A stretch of DNA of 8,427 nucleotides, taken from Acidimicrobiaceae bacterium. Its GTDB lineage: Bacteria > Actinomycetota > Acidimicrobiia > Acidimicrobiales > UBA8592. The notes under the pieces were generated by a model. That model had not been told where the DNA came from. It made no database searches and saw only the letters and a program-made list of their open reading frames with translations. Below, piece after piece: positions 1 through 7,150 of the stretch. The translations under genes were made by a program, and so were the position numbers. Numbering within the stretch: position 1 is the first letter of the stretch; each line of letters opens with the position of its first letter. The stretch covers positions 1-8,427 of the forward strand of contig PBPU01000018.1 in NCBI GenBank assembly GCA_002724825.1, read 5' to 3'.

Positions 1-725
1 CAGGGTTTGTTGCCCTCATGAACTTAGTGGTCATTGGTTTCATCGGCCAGGAAGATGTTTTCCAGCCACTCATCTGGATTCTCGCTGCTTTGTCAATGAC
101 TGCAGGAAATGTAATGGCATTGAGGCAAACAAATATTGTTCGCCTAATGGCATACTCTGGCATTGCACAAGCAGGATTTATGCTTGCCCCTCTCGCCGTA
201 GCGGGGGAAAGTCCAGCAATAGCCGATAAAGCTGTTTCTGCTATTGTCACCTATCTTGTGATCTATGCAGCAATGAATATCGGGGCGTTTGGAATAATCC
301 TTGCTCTTTCTAGAAAAACTAAAACGGCTGATCTTGAAAGCTATAACGGATTATTTCGTACATCTCCAAGCCTCGCGATAGTAATGACAGTTTTCCTAGC
401 GTCACTTGCAGGTATACCTCCACTTGGAGGTTGGTATGCAAAATTCTCAGTATTTACTTCCCTTACCAGTGCCAGTACAAACTGGGGATATGGATTAGCT
501 GTAGTAGCAGCGATCAATGCTGTCATCGCCTTTGGATATTACGGAAAAATAGCTATGCGTATGTGGGTTGAAGATTCTCATGAAACACACGAAGGAGAAG
601 TAAAAGTACCTGTCTCACTCTTAGCCGCTCTTGTTTTGACTGCAGGTACCACTATTGCCTTCGGAGTTGCACCAGGAATTGTCACCCACTTTACAGATGT
701 CAGTCTCGTAGCATTTGGCGGATAA
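1..725 (+). CDS. nuoN: NADH-quinone oxidoreductase subunit N, C-terminal part (5' end outside window)
   Basis: This is the C-terminal ~240 residues of the antiporter-like membrane subunit NuoN of respiratory complex I, which carries protons across the cytoplasmic membrane during NADH:quinone oxidoreduction. The reading frame is already open at base 3 (GFVAL before the first ATG at 18), so the gene is cut by the window edge and that ATG is internal. Recognisable family signatures are ALRQTNIVRLMAYSGIAQAG near the start and SLAGIPPLGGWYAKF around bases 405-449. The lysine of the latter (codon 441-443) lies in a conserved transmembrane position that is thought to take part in proton transfer. 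The rest is a series of hydrophobic helices, and the protein ends in a short loop and a final helix. NuoN is usually the last nuo gene, consistent with a non-nuo gene following. A methyltransferase gene starts 49 bp after the stop and is probably co-transcribed. Confidence 0.96.
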   Translation, partial: GFVALMNLVVIGFIGQEDVFQPLIWILAALSMTAGNVMALRQTNIVRLMAYSGIAQAGFMLAPLAVAGESPAIADKAVSAIVTYLVIYAAMNIGAFGIILALSRKTKTADLESYNGLFRTSPSLAIVMTVFLASLAGIPPLGGWYAKFSVFTSLTSASTNWGYGLAVVAAINAVIAFGYYGKIAMRMWVEDSHETHEGEVKVPVSLLAALVLTAGTTIAFGVAPGIVTHFTDVSLVAFGG

Positions 726-774
726 ATTTTCTTCGTAGTTGACGACTATCGAAGTGTGTGCGTATATATCTACG

Positions 775-1797
775 ATGAACCTTCATGAAGAGATAGCTCA
801 AGAAATTACGCTAAATGGAGTGATGCCGTTTAGTCGATTTATGGAATTAGCCCTCTATCACCCTTCATTAGGATTTTATGCAAGCGGAGGAGCAGGGAGA
901 AGAAAAGATTTCATAACTAGTCCAGAAACAGGTCCGCTTTTTGGAAAGCTAGTAGCAAGTGCACTTGATAAATGGTGGAAAGAGTTGGGAAACCCTGACC
1001 CCTTTTATTTCATTGAAGCAGGAGCTGGCCCAGGAACTCTTGCAAGGTCAATCTTAAAGGCGCAGCCAGACTGCCAGAGGGCCCTCAGATACATAACAGT
1101 AGAAGAGAGCGCACTTCAGCGGTCACAGCACCCTGAGGGTGTGGAATCCTTCGGTCAACTTCCTAGTAAAAGTGTTACAGGTGTCGTTTTTGCAAATGAG
1201 TTACTAGACAATCTCCCATTTGATATCTACGAGAGTCAAAAAACCGGTGAGTGGTCTCAGGTATGTGTCGGATCTAGTGACGGGTTATTCCACGAAGTGC
1301 TTATCAAAGCTGATGAAGATCTAAACGATCTATTTGGTATCGCTCAAAGCCCGGGGACCCGAATTCCATACCAGACTATGGCCCGCCGTTGGCTGAATGA
1401 TGCACTCGGTTTAATCGAATCTGGCAGAGTAGTTGTAGTTGATTATGCTCTTCCATCTTTTCCTGCACCGACAAATCACAAATGGCTCCGAACATACAGA
1501 GGTCATGGTTTAGGCGAAAGCCCATTGGTTGAACCAGGTAGCCAGGACATAACGACTGATGTAGATCTTAAGCAAATTAGTTCCGTGCGAATCCCAGATT
1601 CTATTCAGTTCCAACACGAGTGGTTGCAATCACTTGGAATTTCGGACTTCGTTGAAGAGGGGAAACGAGTATGGTTCGAAAATGCATCAAATCCAAATGT
1701 TGAAGCACTAGCTGCACGAAGTAGAGCAACTGAAGCTGAAGCTCTACTTGACCCCAATGGGTTAGGAGGATTTACCGTTATTGAATGGAAGATCTAG
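775..1797 (+). CDS. MidA/NDUFAF7-family (DUF185, COG1565) class I SAM-dependent methyltransferase
   Basis: The 340-residue protein aligns by eye over its whole length with the DUF185 family. The N-terminus has the family opening (GVMPFSRFMELALYHPSLGF, then ITSPETGPLFG). The SAM-binding motif I is E81-A-G-A-G-P-G87-T-L. NELLDNLPF (residues 141-149) is the post-motif acidic segment, VVVVDYA is a later core strand, and the C-terminal signature runs from WLRTYRGHGLG to PGSQDITTDVDL. The mitochondrial homologue NDUFAF7 methylates an arginine of the complex I subunit NDUFS2 and is needed for assembly; the target in bacteria is not established. Placement 49 bp after nuoN makes a complex I role attractive, but this is inference. 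I chose ATG 775. An in-frame TTG at 739 would add 12 residues with no family similarity and no clear Shine-Dalgarno. The ATG also lacks a strong ribosome site, so translation may depend on coupling to nuoN. Confidence 0.92.
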   Translation: MNLHEEIAQEITLNGVMPFSRFMELALYHPSLGFYASGGAGRRKDFITSPETGPLFGKLVASALDKWWKELGNPDPFYFIEAGAGPGTLARSILKAQPDCQRALRYITVEESALQRSQHPEGVESFGQLPSKSVTGVVFANELLDNLPFDIYESQKTGEWSQVCVGSSDGLFHEVLIKADEDLNDLFGIAQSPGTRIPYQTMARRWLNDALGLIESGRVVVVDYALPSFPAPTNHKWLRTYRGHGLGESPLVEPGSQDITTDVDLKQISSVRIPDSIQFQHEWLQSLGISDFVEEGKRVWFENASNPNVEALAARSRATEAEALLDPNGLGGFTVIEWKI

Positions 1798-1867
1798 CCC
1801 TGAATTAATCCGGTAAGAGATTTTGGCCCGTATTCTTCGCAAAGGGTATTCTCATCAATAAGTCATC

Positions 1868-1875
1868 AAAGGGGG
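1868..1875 (+). promoter_or_regulatory. Shine-Dalgarno site of acs, supporting its GTG start
   Basis: AAAGGGGG lies 4 bases before the GTG at 1880. It supports that non-ATG codon as the start, which also matches the expected N-terminus of acetyl-CoA synthetases. A very weak sigma70-like pair (TTGGCC 1823-1828, 18-bp spacer, TATTCT 1847-1852, each 4/6) lies in the same 82-bp gap. It could be a promoter for acs but is too degenerate to call separately. Confidence 0.55.
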
Positions 1876-1879
1876 CATA

Positions 1880-3874
1880 GTGTCCAATCAAGCTATTGAA
1901 GAGTTTTATACTGAGGATCGCTCATTTCCACCATCTGAAGCGTTTCAAAGAGGCGCCCTAACGGCGGACCAGACTTTATATGAAGAAGCAGATGCCGACT
2001 ACGAAGCATTCTGGGCTCGTCAAGCACGAGAGCTCCTCACATGGTCTCAGGACTTCCATACAACTTTAGAATGGGACCTTCCATATGCAAAGTGGTTCCT
2101 CGGAGGAGAATTAAATATCACGTACAATTGCCTTGATCGGCATATCGAGAATGGCAACGGAGAAAAAGTAGCATTTCACTGGGAAGGTGAACCCGGGGAT
2201 ACAAAGTCGATAACGTATAAAGAGCTCCTTGATGAAGTTTCCAAATTTGCCAACGTCCTAAAGGGTTTGGGACTGCAGAAGTCTGACCGAGTAGCGATAT
2301 ATATGCCAATGATCTTAGAGTTACCAATAGCTATGCTTGCATGCGCCCGAATCGGAGTCGCTCATTCTGTTATCTTTGGAGGCTTTAGTCCTGACGCCAT
2401 CATTGATAGATGTGAAGATGCTGATGCCAAGCTTATCATCACAGCAGACGCCGGATATAGGCGAGGTGAACCCTCACCCTTGAAAGTAAATGTAGATGCA
2501 GCCCTCGAGAGTGGTGCCGACACAGTAAAAAATGTAGTCGTTGTAAACCGTTGCGATTCACCTGTCACGATGGTCCAAGGGCGAGACCACTGGTGGCACG
2601 AATTAATGCAGGAAGCATCAGCCAATTGCCCAGCACCACCTATGGATAGTGAGCAGCTTCTTTACCTGCTATACACGTCGGGTACAACCGCAAAACCAAA
2701 GGGTATTATGCACACCACCGGAGGCTATCTCACTCAGGTGGCGTTCACCCACAAGTATGTTTTTGATATCCACCCCGAAAGTGATGTGTATTGGTGTGCT
2801 GCTGATATTGGTTGGGTTACAGGCCATAGCTATATCGTGTATGGCCCTTTAGCTAATGGGTGCACCTCCGTGATGTATGAGGGGACACCGGATACTCCAC
2901 GACAAGAACTCAGAGGGTCAGGAGATAGGTCTACGTGGTCAAAGGATAGGTTATGGGACATTATCGATAGATATGGTGTAACACAGCTTTACACAGCTCC
3001 AACTGCTATTCGAACCTTTATGAAATGGGGGAGTGAAGAGGTCAGGAAACATGATCTGAGTAGCCTTCGTGTTCTTGGAACTGTCGGTGAGCCAATAAAT
3101 CCTGAAGCATGGATGTGGTATCACGAAAATATTGGTGGATCTCAGACCCCGATAGTTGATACATGGTGGCAGACAGAGACAGGAGGCAACATGATTACTC
3201 CACTTCCAGGTGTCACAACTACGAAACCAGGATCTGCATGTTTTGCGATTCCGGGTGTGTATGTAGAAGTTGTTGACGATGACGGGAATAAGGTCACGCA
3301 AGGCGGTGGGTATCTCACTATCACACATCCCTGGCCTTCGATGTTAAGAGGAATTTGGGGTGACCCACAGCGTTACCTTGATACCTACTGGAGTACATAC
3401 GAAGGTAGATATTTCGCTGGTGATGGAGCGAAAGTAGATGATGATGGTTACTTATGGCTTTTAGGGAGAGTTGATGATGTGATGAATGTCTCTGGGCATA
3501 GGATCTCAACTGCTGAGGTAGAATCCGCTTTAGTTGATCACCCAAGTGTTGCAGAAGCGGCTGTCGTTGGGGCAACTGATGAGACGACAGGACAAGCAAT
3601 CATAGGCTATGTCATTCTTCGTGGGGGATTTGATTCTACAGACGAACTTCGTCAAGAGATACGGGCTCATGTCGCTACGAAACTTGGGCCGATAGCGCGA
3701 CCCAGAGCAGTCTTTCTTGTTCCAGACCTACCTAAAACACGTTCAGGAAAAATTATGCGGAGACTTCTTCGAGACGTGGCGGAAGGCCGTGACCTTGGAG
3801 ATACCACAACCTTGGCAGACTCTTCTGTCGTCTCAGCTATTCAGGAAGGCGCCAACGAGTCTGACGAAGATTAG
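1880..3874 (+). CDS. acs: Acetyl-CoA synthetase (AMP-forming acetate-CoA ligase)
   Basis: Cytoplasmic enzyme that converts acetate, ATP and CoA to acetyl-CoA, AMP and diphosphate through an acetyl-adenylate. At 664 residues it is full length for the family (about 650). The order is an N-terminal ACS segment (ending near PYAKWFLGGELN), a large AMP-binding domain and a small C-terminal domain. Visible motifs are the phosphate loop YTSGTTAKPKG (265-275), D-T-W-W-Q-T-E-T-G-G with the acetate-pocket tryptophan pair at 429-430, the hinge/A8 core around LGRVDDVMNVSGHR (528-541), and the C-terminal PKTRSGKIMRR with catalytic lysine K624. That lysine is the residue reversibly acetylated in well-studied Acs enzymes, so similar control is possible here. 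An insertion of about 12 residues follows PDTP (338-341 region) compared with the usual short link to the next tryptophan. The GTG start has a good ribosome site. The gene follows the methyltransferase by 82 bp and converges on the sulfatase gene. Confidence 0.97.
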   Translation: MSNQAIEEFYTEDRSFPPSEAFQRGALTADQTLYEEADADYEAFWARQARELLTWSQDFHTTLEWDLPYAKWFLGGELNITYNCLDRHIENGNGEKVAFHWEGEPGDTKSITYKELLDEVSKFANVLKGLGLQKSDRVAIYMPMILELPIAMLACARIGVAHSVIFGGFSPDAIIDRCEDADAKLIITADAGYRRGEPSPLKVNVDAALESGADTVKNVVVVNRCDSPVTMVQGRDHWWHELMQEASANCPAPPMDSEQLLYLLYTSGTTAKPKGIMHTTGGYLTQVAFTHKYVFDIHPESDVYWCAADIGWVTGHSYIVYGPLANGCTSVMYEGTPDTPRQELRGSGDRSTWSKDRLWDIIDRYGVTQLYTAPTAIRTFMKWGSEEVRKHDLSSLRVLGTVGEPINPEAWMWYHENIGGSQTPIVDTWWQTETGGNMITPLPGVTTTKPGSACFAIPGVYVEVVDDDGNKVTQGGGYLTITHPWPSMLRGIWGDPQRYLDTYWSTYEGRYFAGDGAKVDDDGYLWLLGRVDDVMNVSGHRISTAEVESALVDHPSVAEAAVVGATDETTGQAIIGYVILRGGFDSTDELRQEIRAHVATKLGPIARPRAVFLVPDLPKTRSGKIMRRLLRDVAEGRDLGDTTTLADSSVVSAIQEGANESDED

Positions 3875-3917
3875 AAGTTAACCAAAAAGTTCTTAAGTGG
3901 TTGGCATTTAACCGTTG

Positions 3918-3943
3918 AAAAAAGAATTACTTGTTTGCAAGTA
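3918..3943 (-). terminator. Possible weak rho-independent terminator of the sulfatase/DJ-1 gene
   Basis: Read on the minus strand, TACTTG-CAAA-CAAGTA (3943 to 3928) forms a 6-bp hairpin with a 4-base loop that overlaps the last codons and the stop. ATT, C and then six T residues (3923-3918) follow. The polarity fits termination of the minus-strand operon. The stem is short and has only two G:C pairs, so efficiency is doubtful. No comparable T-tract exists for the plus-strand acs transcript in the 52-bp convergent gap. Confidence 0.4.
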
Positions 3944-6515
3944 GCTGTATTACTTCCCTAGCGACCATAGGCGCAGCATTTTGATTCTGGCCAGTAACAA
4001 GATTCCCATCTACTTCCCACCAGTTTGCAAACGGATCTCTGAATTTGTGGGCGCAACGAAAATCAGCTTCCAAACGACGTAATTCTGTTTCTGGGTGGTG
4101 AGGTGTTGAGGTAATACGAAGATCGCGAACCTGCTTGTCTGTCACGGCAGTAATGCGACGCCCTTTAACTAGTGGTTCACCGTTTTCGTTTTTGGCTTTC
4201 AGAAAGCCAAGGGGTCCATGGCATACGCCCCCAAGAACTTTTCCCTTCCTGTTAGCTTCTGTGACCTTTTCCCCAATACTTTCGGAAAAACCTAAATCAA
4301 ACGCAGCCCCCCAGCCTCCAGCAAAATATATGACATCGTAATTATCAACATCGACATCTTCAATTGAAAGAGATTCGGAAAGCTTCTTTTGCAATAAAGC
4401 ATCGCCAAGCGCTCTGTCATCGTGAGTTGTCCGGATTACTGGCCGATACGACTGAGGATCAACTGGGATCACTCCGCCAAGCGGACTTGCTAAATCAACT
4501 TCCATGCCAGCATCAGTCCAAATGTAGTAGGGAACCGTCATTTCGGATGCGAAAACACCAGTAGGTTTCCCGTTACCGAGTCGAGCTGCATTCGTGCAGA
4601 CAATTAATGCCCTTTTACCAATCATATCTATATTGAGTTTTTGTGTATCTTCTGGATGCATCCCTACTTTGCGAAGAAGAGCTCGTAAACCTCGAGCAAG
4701 TGCTGGCGGCGTTTTTCCTGCTAACTGCGCTTCTGGTGGCTTCCTCTTTGCATAGGGCCAAGGATTATTTCGTTTTGGGAGAGAGTAGAGCCTCTCTTGA
4801 TTCAGGCGCTGTTTCATGTAGTTAAACACTTCTTTAACCTTTGGTTCATTCCAGAGGTTTAGTGATTCAATAGGATCATTAGTCAAGTCATATAATTCCC
4901 ATTGATCAGGTATCGAGTCAGTTCTGTAGGTTTCGCCCATAGGGCCCGATGATGACAAATTAGCGCTATTGGGAATGGTCCACGTTTCCGGGTCATCGTG
5001 TGCGCGGGTAATTTTCCATATTGAATTAGTGATTTCGGGAACTTCATTGCTCGTAATGTTGACTACGATTCCCTCAAAATTAGTACTTACGTGTGGTAGA
5101 ACCTGTATTTTTAACGGCCGTGGAGGTTTTTCGGCTTGCCCCAACCCTCGAGCCATCGCGGAGGCAAGTGTGTCGCCCTCGAGCATGTTATCTCGTGTCA
5201 TAAAATAGACAGCCCTATTTCTGAATTCCTCTGTATTAGGGTCCTCTAGCAAAGGGCTGAGATCTTTGCCGGGAAGCGGGTGAAATTCTGTAAATTCAGG
5301 TGCTAGTTGCTTTTCAAGTGCCTGCTGATCAAGGCCGGCGAGGGCCAGAGCAGTCGGGATCAGGTCAACATGTGAAGTTGGTACGGACTCAATTACTCCT
5401 CTTCTGGATTCTTTATTTCCGTACTTAACTATTTCAAATGGAACTCTTGTCGACTCGTCGTAAAGATTGAACCACTTCTGATGAAGACCGCCATGCGCAC
5501 CCAGTAGGTCACCGTGATCGGATGTGCGGAAAATTATTTTCTCTCTTGAAGTATCATCGGTGACAGCTTTCCGGACCATATCAAGAGGGTTGTCCACTTC
5601 TAAATGCATTCGATAATACAGGTTTCTGTATTCTTGTTCATTGTTCTCGTAGATCCTTTGCACGGCCCTTTGAATCCCATACCCCGAGTAGTAAGAATGT
5701 TTGTATGCAACTTGGGCTGCAGGTTTTGAAGACAAATCTTCGTAGCGAGTAGGCGGAATTGGAATTTCTGGAGGGTCAAGGTCACAAGGGAGATAGGGGT
5801 TATTTTCAGGCCTGCGCATATAGAGAGGAAGAAGAACAATGTCGTGCGGGTTCACAAAACTTACAACTAACAAAAAAGGTTTTAGTGCATCACTATCGCC
5901 TTGATTACGTCTTCTATACCTGTCTTCAAGCCAATTAACAGTTCTTTCAGCGATAAGGGGATCACGAATAATACCTGAATTACCAAGCAGCCCTCCGTGA
6001 GGTTCAGGGCCAACCCAGCCCGAAAATCCATACTCATTAAGAGGATTTACTTCAAGGTACTGTTCAACCGCATCTTGGATAATAGTTCCGTCCGAAGTAT
6101 TTGTAGCTAGCGGCTGTCCCGTCGACTCATCTATCAGGTCAGCATGGCTTATATGCCATTTCCCATCGTAATGAGTATCATACCCTGCAGCCCTAAACCA
6201 ATGGCCAAGCGTAGGTACCTCCCGGGGAGGAAGCCATCTCATCCGCGTGTCATAAGCATCTTTCCCCAAACCGTCTGTTTGGGTAACTCCATGGACATCG
6301 GGAAACTGTCCCGTAAAAAGTGTCGGACGGCTAGGAACGCATGCCAAGGATCCTGTGTAGTGTCGATTAAAACTAACACCATTATCTCTAAACCAGTTTC
6401 GGCCTGTTAGGGCCTTATCGCGCCACTCCAGAACTTCAGGAGTCTCGTAAGGTGGAATTGCCCTTTCTTCGTCAGTCATAAAAATGATGACATCAGGTTT
6501 ATCTGTGCTACTCAT
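3927..6515 (-). CDS. Two-domain fusion: Cys-type sulfatase + DJ-1/PfpI (Hsp31-like) domain
   Basis: An 862-residue protein in one uninterrupted frame. Residues ~5-590 are an alkaline-phosphatase-superfamily sulfatase: metal ligand D15 (MTDEER), the formylglycine motif C59-V-P-S-R63, GKWH (K119, H121), FVNPHD, SDHGD (metal ligands D333/H334), K347 (LHQKW), and the C-terminal WELYDLTNDP (from 539). The Cys must be converted to formylglycine by a separate enzyme. Residues ~631-862 are a DJ-1/PfpI domain of Hsp31/glyoxalase III type: E658 (ASEMTVPYY), nucleophile elbow GGVC765-H766-GP and the late signature VTGQNQ. A basic, proline-rich linker (about 590-630) joins them. No signal peptide is seen, so it is probably cytoplasmic, and the substrate is unknown. 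I chose ATG 6515, 8 bp inside the end of the SRPBCC gene. ATG 6533 or TTG 6536 would add 6 or 7 residues. Both domain calls are strong; the joint function is not inferable. Confidence 0.93.
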   Translation of the reverse strand: MSSTDKPDVIIFMTDEERAIPPYETPEVLEWRDKALTGRNWFRDNGVSFNRHYTGSLACVPSRPTLFTGQFPDVHGVTQTDGLGKDAYDTRMRWLPPREVPTLGHWFRAAGYDTHYDGKWHISHADLIDESTGQPLATNTSDGTIIQDAVEQYLEVNPLNEYGFSGWVGPEPHGGLLGNSGIIRDPLIAERTVNWLEDRYRRRNQGDSDALKPFLLVVSFVNPHDIVLLPLYMRRPENNPYLPCDLDPPEIPIPPTRYEDLSSKPAAQVAYKHSYYSGYGIQRAVQRIYENNEQEYRNLYYRMHLEVDNPLDMVRKAVTDDTSREKIIFRTSDHGDLLGAHGGLHQKWFNLYDESTRVPFEIVKYGNKESRRGVIESVPTSHVDLIPTALALAGLDQQALEKQLAPEFTEFHPLPGKDLSPLLEDPNTEEFRNRAVYFMTRDNMLEGDTLASAMARGLGQAEKPPRPLKIQVLPHVSTNFEGIVVNITSNEVPEITNSIWKITRAHDDPETWTIPNSANLSSSGPMGETYRTDSIPDQWELYDLTNDPIESLNLWNEPKVKEVFNYMKQRLNQERLYSLPKRNNPWPYAKRKPPEAQLAGKTPPALARGLRALLRKVGMHPEDTQKLNIDMIGKRALIVCTNAARLGNGKPTGVFASEMTVPYYIWTDAGMEVDLASPLGGVIPVDPQSYRPVIRTTHDDRALGDALLQKKLSESLSIEDVDVDNYDVIYFAGGWGAAFDLGFSESIGEKVTEANRKGKVLGGVCHGPLGFLKAKNENGEPLVKGRRITAVTDKQVRDLRITSTPHHPETELRRLEADFRCAHKFRDPFANWWEVDGNLVTGQNQNAAPMVAREVIQLLANK

Positions 6516-7017
6516 GTCGAGATTCCATTTCATCAACTTTCAAATGAAGAAGCGATATTTGTCGTTCAAGCTTTTTTAAGGGCTGTGTCATCTCTAGAAA
6601 ATTCTTTAGATCCTTGAGCATGCCGGAATTGATTCTCCCAAAAACTAGGGAAGCTATGCCTGCGATTGGAGTAGCAGGTCGTCGAATTGGAATAATCTCA
6701 ACTGTTAGCGATAGCTGAACACCGACTTCGCTAGGTTCTAGTACCCATGTATTTGTAATTTTTTTCAGTATTGGAGGTAGTCCTCGTATTTCGTACGCCA
6801 AGTATTTTGAATTCTCCCACTTCGAAATATGCTCGGTTACGGAAGAACTTCCAGTTTGTATTCTTCGGGTTGCGCCTATTCCTTCTTTTTGGTGAGACAA
6901 CAGGCAAGAATGAGAAACATTAGTAGCCCAAGCTGAAATTTCGCCAAAGGCTGATAAAACTTCCCATGCTTCGGTGAGTTGACATGAGACGTTGATTTTT
7001 TTCGTTACCGCTGCCAT
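6508..7017 (-). CDS. SRPBCC (START/polyketide cyclase-like) family protein
   Basis: The 169-residue protein has the layout of a small helix-grip SRPBCC protein, which binds hydrophobic ligands in a cavity. It has an opening strand (TKKINVSCQL), a helix leading to AFGEISAWATNVSHS (matching the usual FxxxxxW region), a central run of strands (GATRRIQTG, KYLAYEIRGLP, NTWVLEPSEVGVQLSLTVEI) and a long C-terminal helix. The last ~25 residues (PLKKLERQISLLHLKVDEME) are charged and heptad-like and could form a coiled coil for dimerisation or for pairing with the next protein. The ligand cannot be told from sequence. The start at ATG 7017 has a clear Shine-Dalgarno. A TTG at 7056 would add 13 residues outside the domain. 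Its stop overlaps the sulfatase start in ATGAGTAG, so the two are very likely translationally coupled. Family call by pattern only; a loosely related START-like family is possible. Confidence 0.75.
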   Translation of the reverse strand: MAAVTKKINVSCQLTEAWEVLSAFGEISAWATNVSHSCLLSHQKEGIGATRRIQTGSSSVTEHISKWENSKYLAYEIRGLPPILKKITNTWVLEPSEVGVQLSLTVEIIPIRRPATPIAGIASLVFGRINSGMLKDLKNFLEMTQPLKKLERQISLLHLKVDEMESRHE

Positions 7018-7021
7018 CAGG

Positions 7022-7027
7022 TCCTCT
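7022..7027 (-). promoter_or_regulatory. Shine-Dalgarno site deciding the start of the SRPBCC gene
   Basis: AGAGGA on the minus strand lies 4 bases upstream of ATG 7017. No such site precedes the more upstream TTG at 7056, so the shorter protein is preferred. Confidence 0.6.
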
Positions 7028-7102
7028 AAAGTACTTCTATCAAAAGTGTCCTGCAAATATTCTATGTTTTGAAAGAACCTTTTGTATAAGTTGTATCCCC
7101 AA

Positions 7103-7123
7103 ACTAGAACTCTAGGTGCTAGT
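7103..7123. repeat. CTAG-rich imperfect palindrome between the HAD and SRPBCC genes
   Basis: ACTAG, CTAG and CTAGT occur within 21 bases, with ACTAG and CTAGT as inverted outer arms and a further CTAG AACT CTAG inner pairing. It lies about 86 bases upstream of the SRPBCC ATG in the 133-bp intergenic gap. That is a place where an operator for the SRPBCC-sulfatase pair could sit. A TAGAAT hexamer (7064-7059, minus strand, 5/6 to a -10 box) lies closer to the gene but has no convincing -35 partner. Regulatory function is a guess. Confidence 0.25.
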
Positions 7124-7150
7124 CCATTAGGCTAAATCGCCGCTTTCGAG

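Noticed and set aside
739..774. TTG start giving a 12-residue longer methyltransferase
   Set aside because: The extra residues do not resemble the family N-terminus and there is no ribosome site before the TTG; ATG 775 starts just before the conserved region.
2951..3328. 125-residue minus-strand open frame inside acs
   Set aside because: It lies wholly antisense to a strongly conserved gene, has no recognisable domain and no ribosome site that I can see; a shadow of acs. The other minus-strand frames within acs and nuoN, and the plus-strand frames within the sulfatase and yajQ genes, were rejected for the same reason.
3875..3926. Terminator for the plus-strand acs transcript in the convergent gap
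   Set aside because: Only a 5-bp AACCA/TGGTT pairing with a 13-base loop is visible and no T-tract follows it on the plus strand.
3927..4625. Separate DJ-1/PfpI gene starting at the in-frame ATG at 4625
   Set aside because: The frame is continuous with the sulfatase, there is no stop between the domains, and no Shine-Dalgarno precedes this ATG; an internal start cannot be excluded but is not supported.
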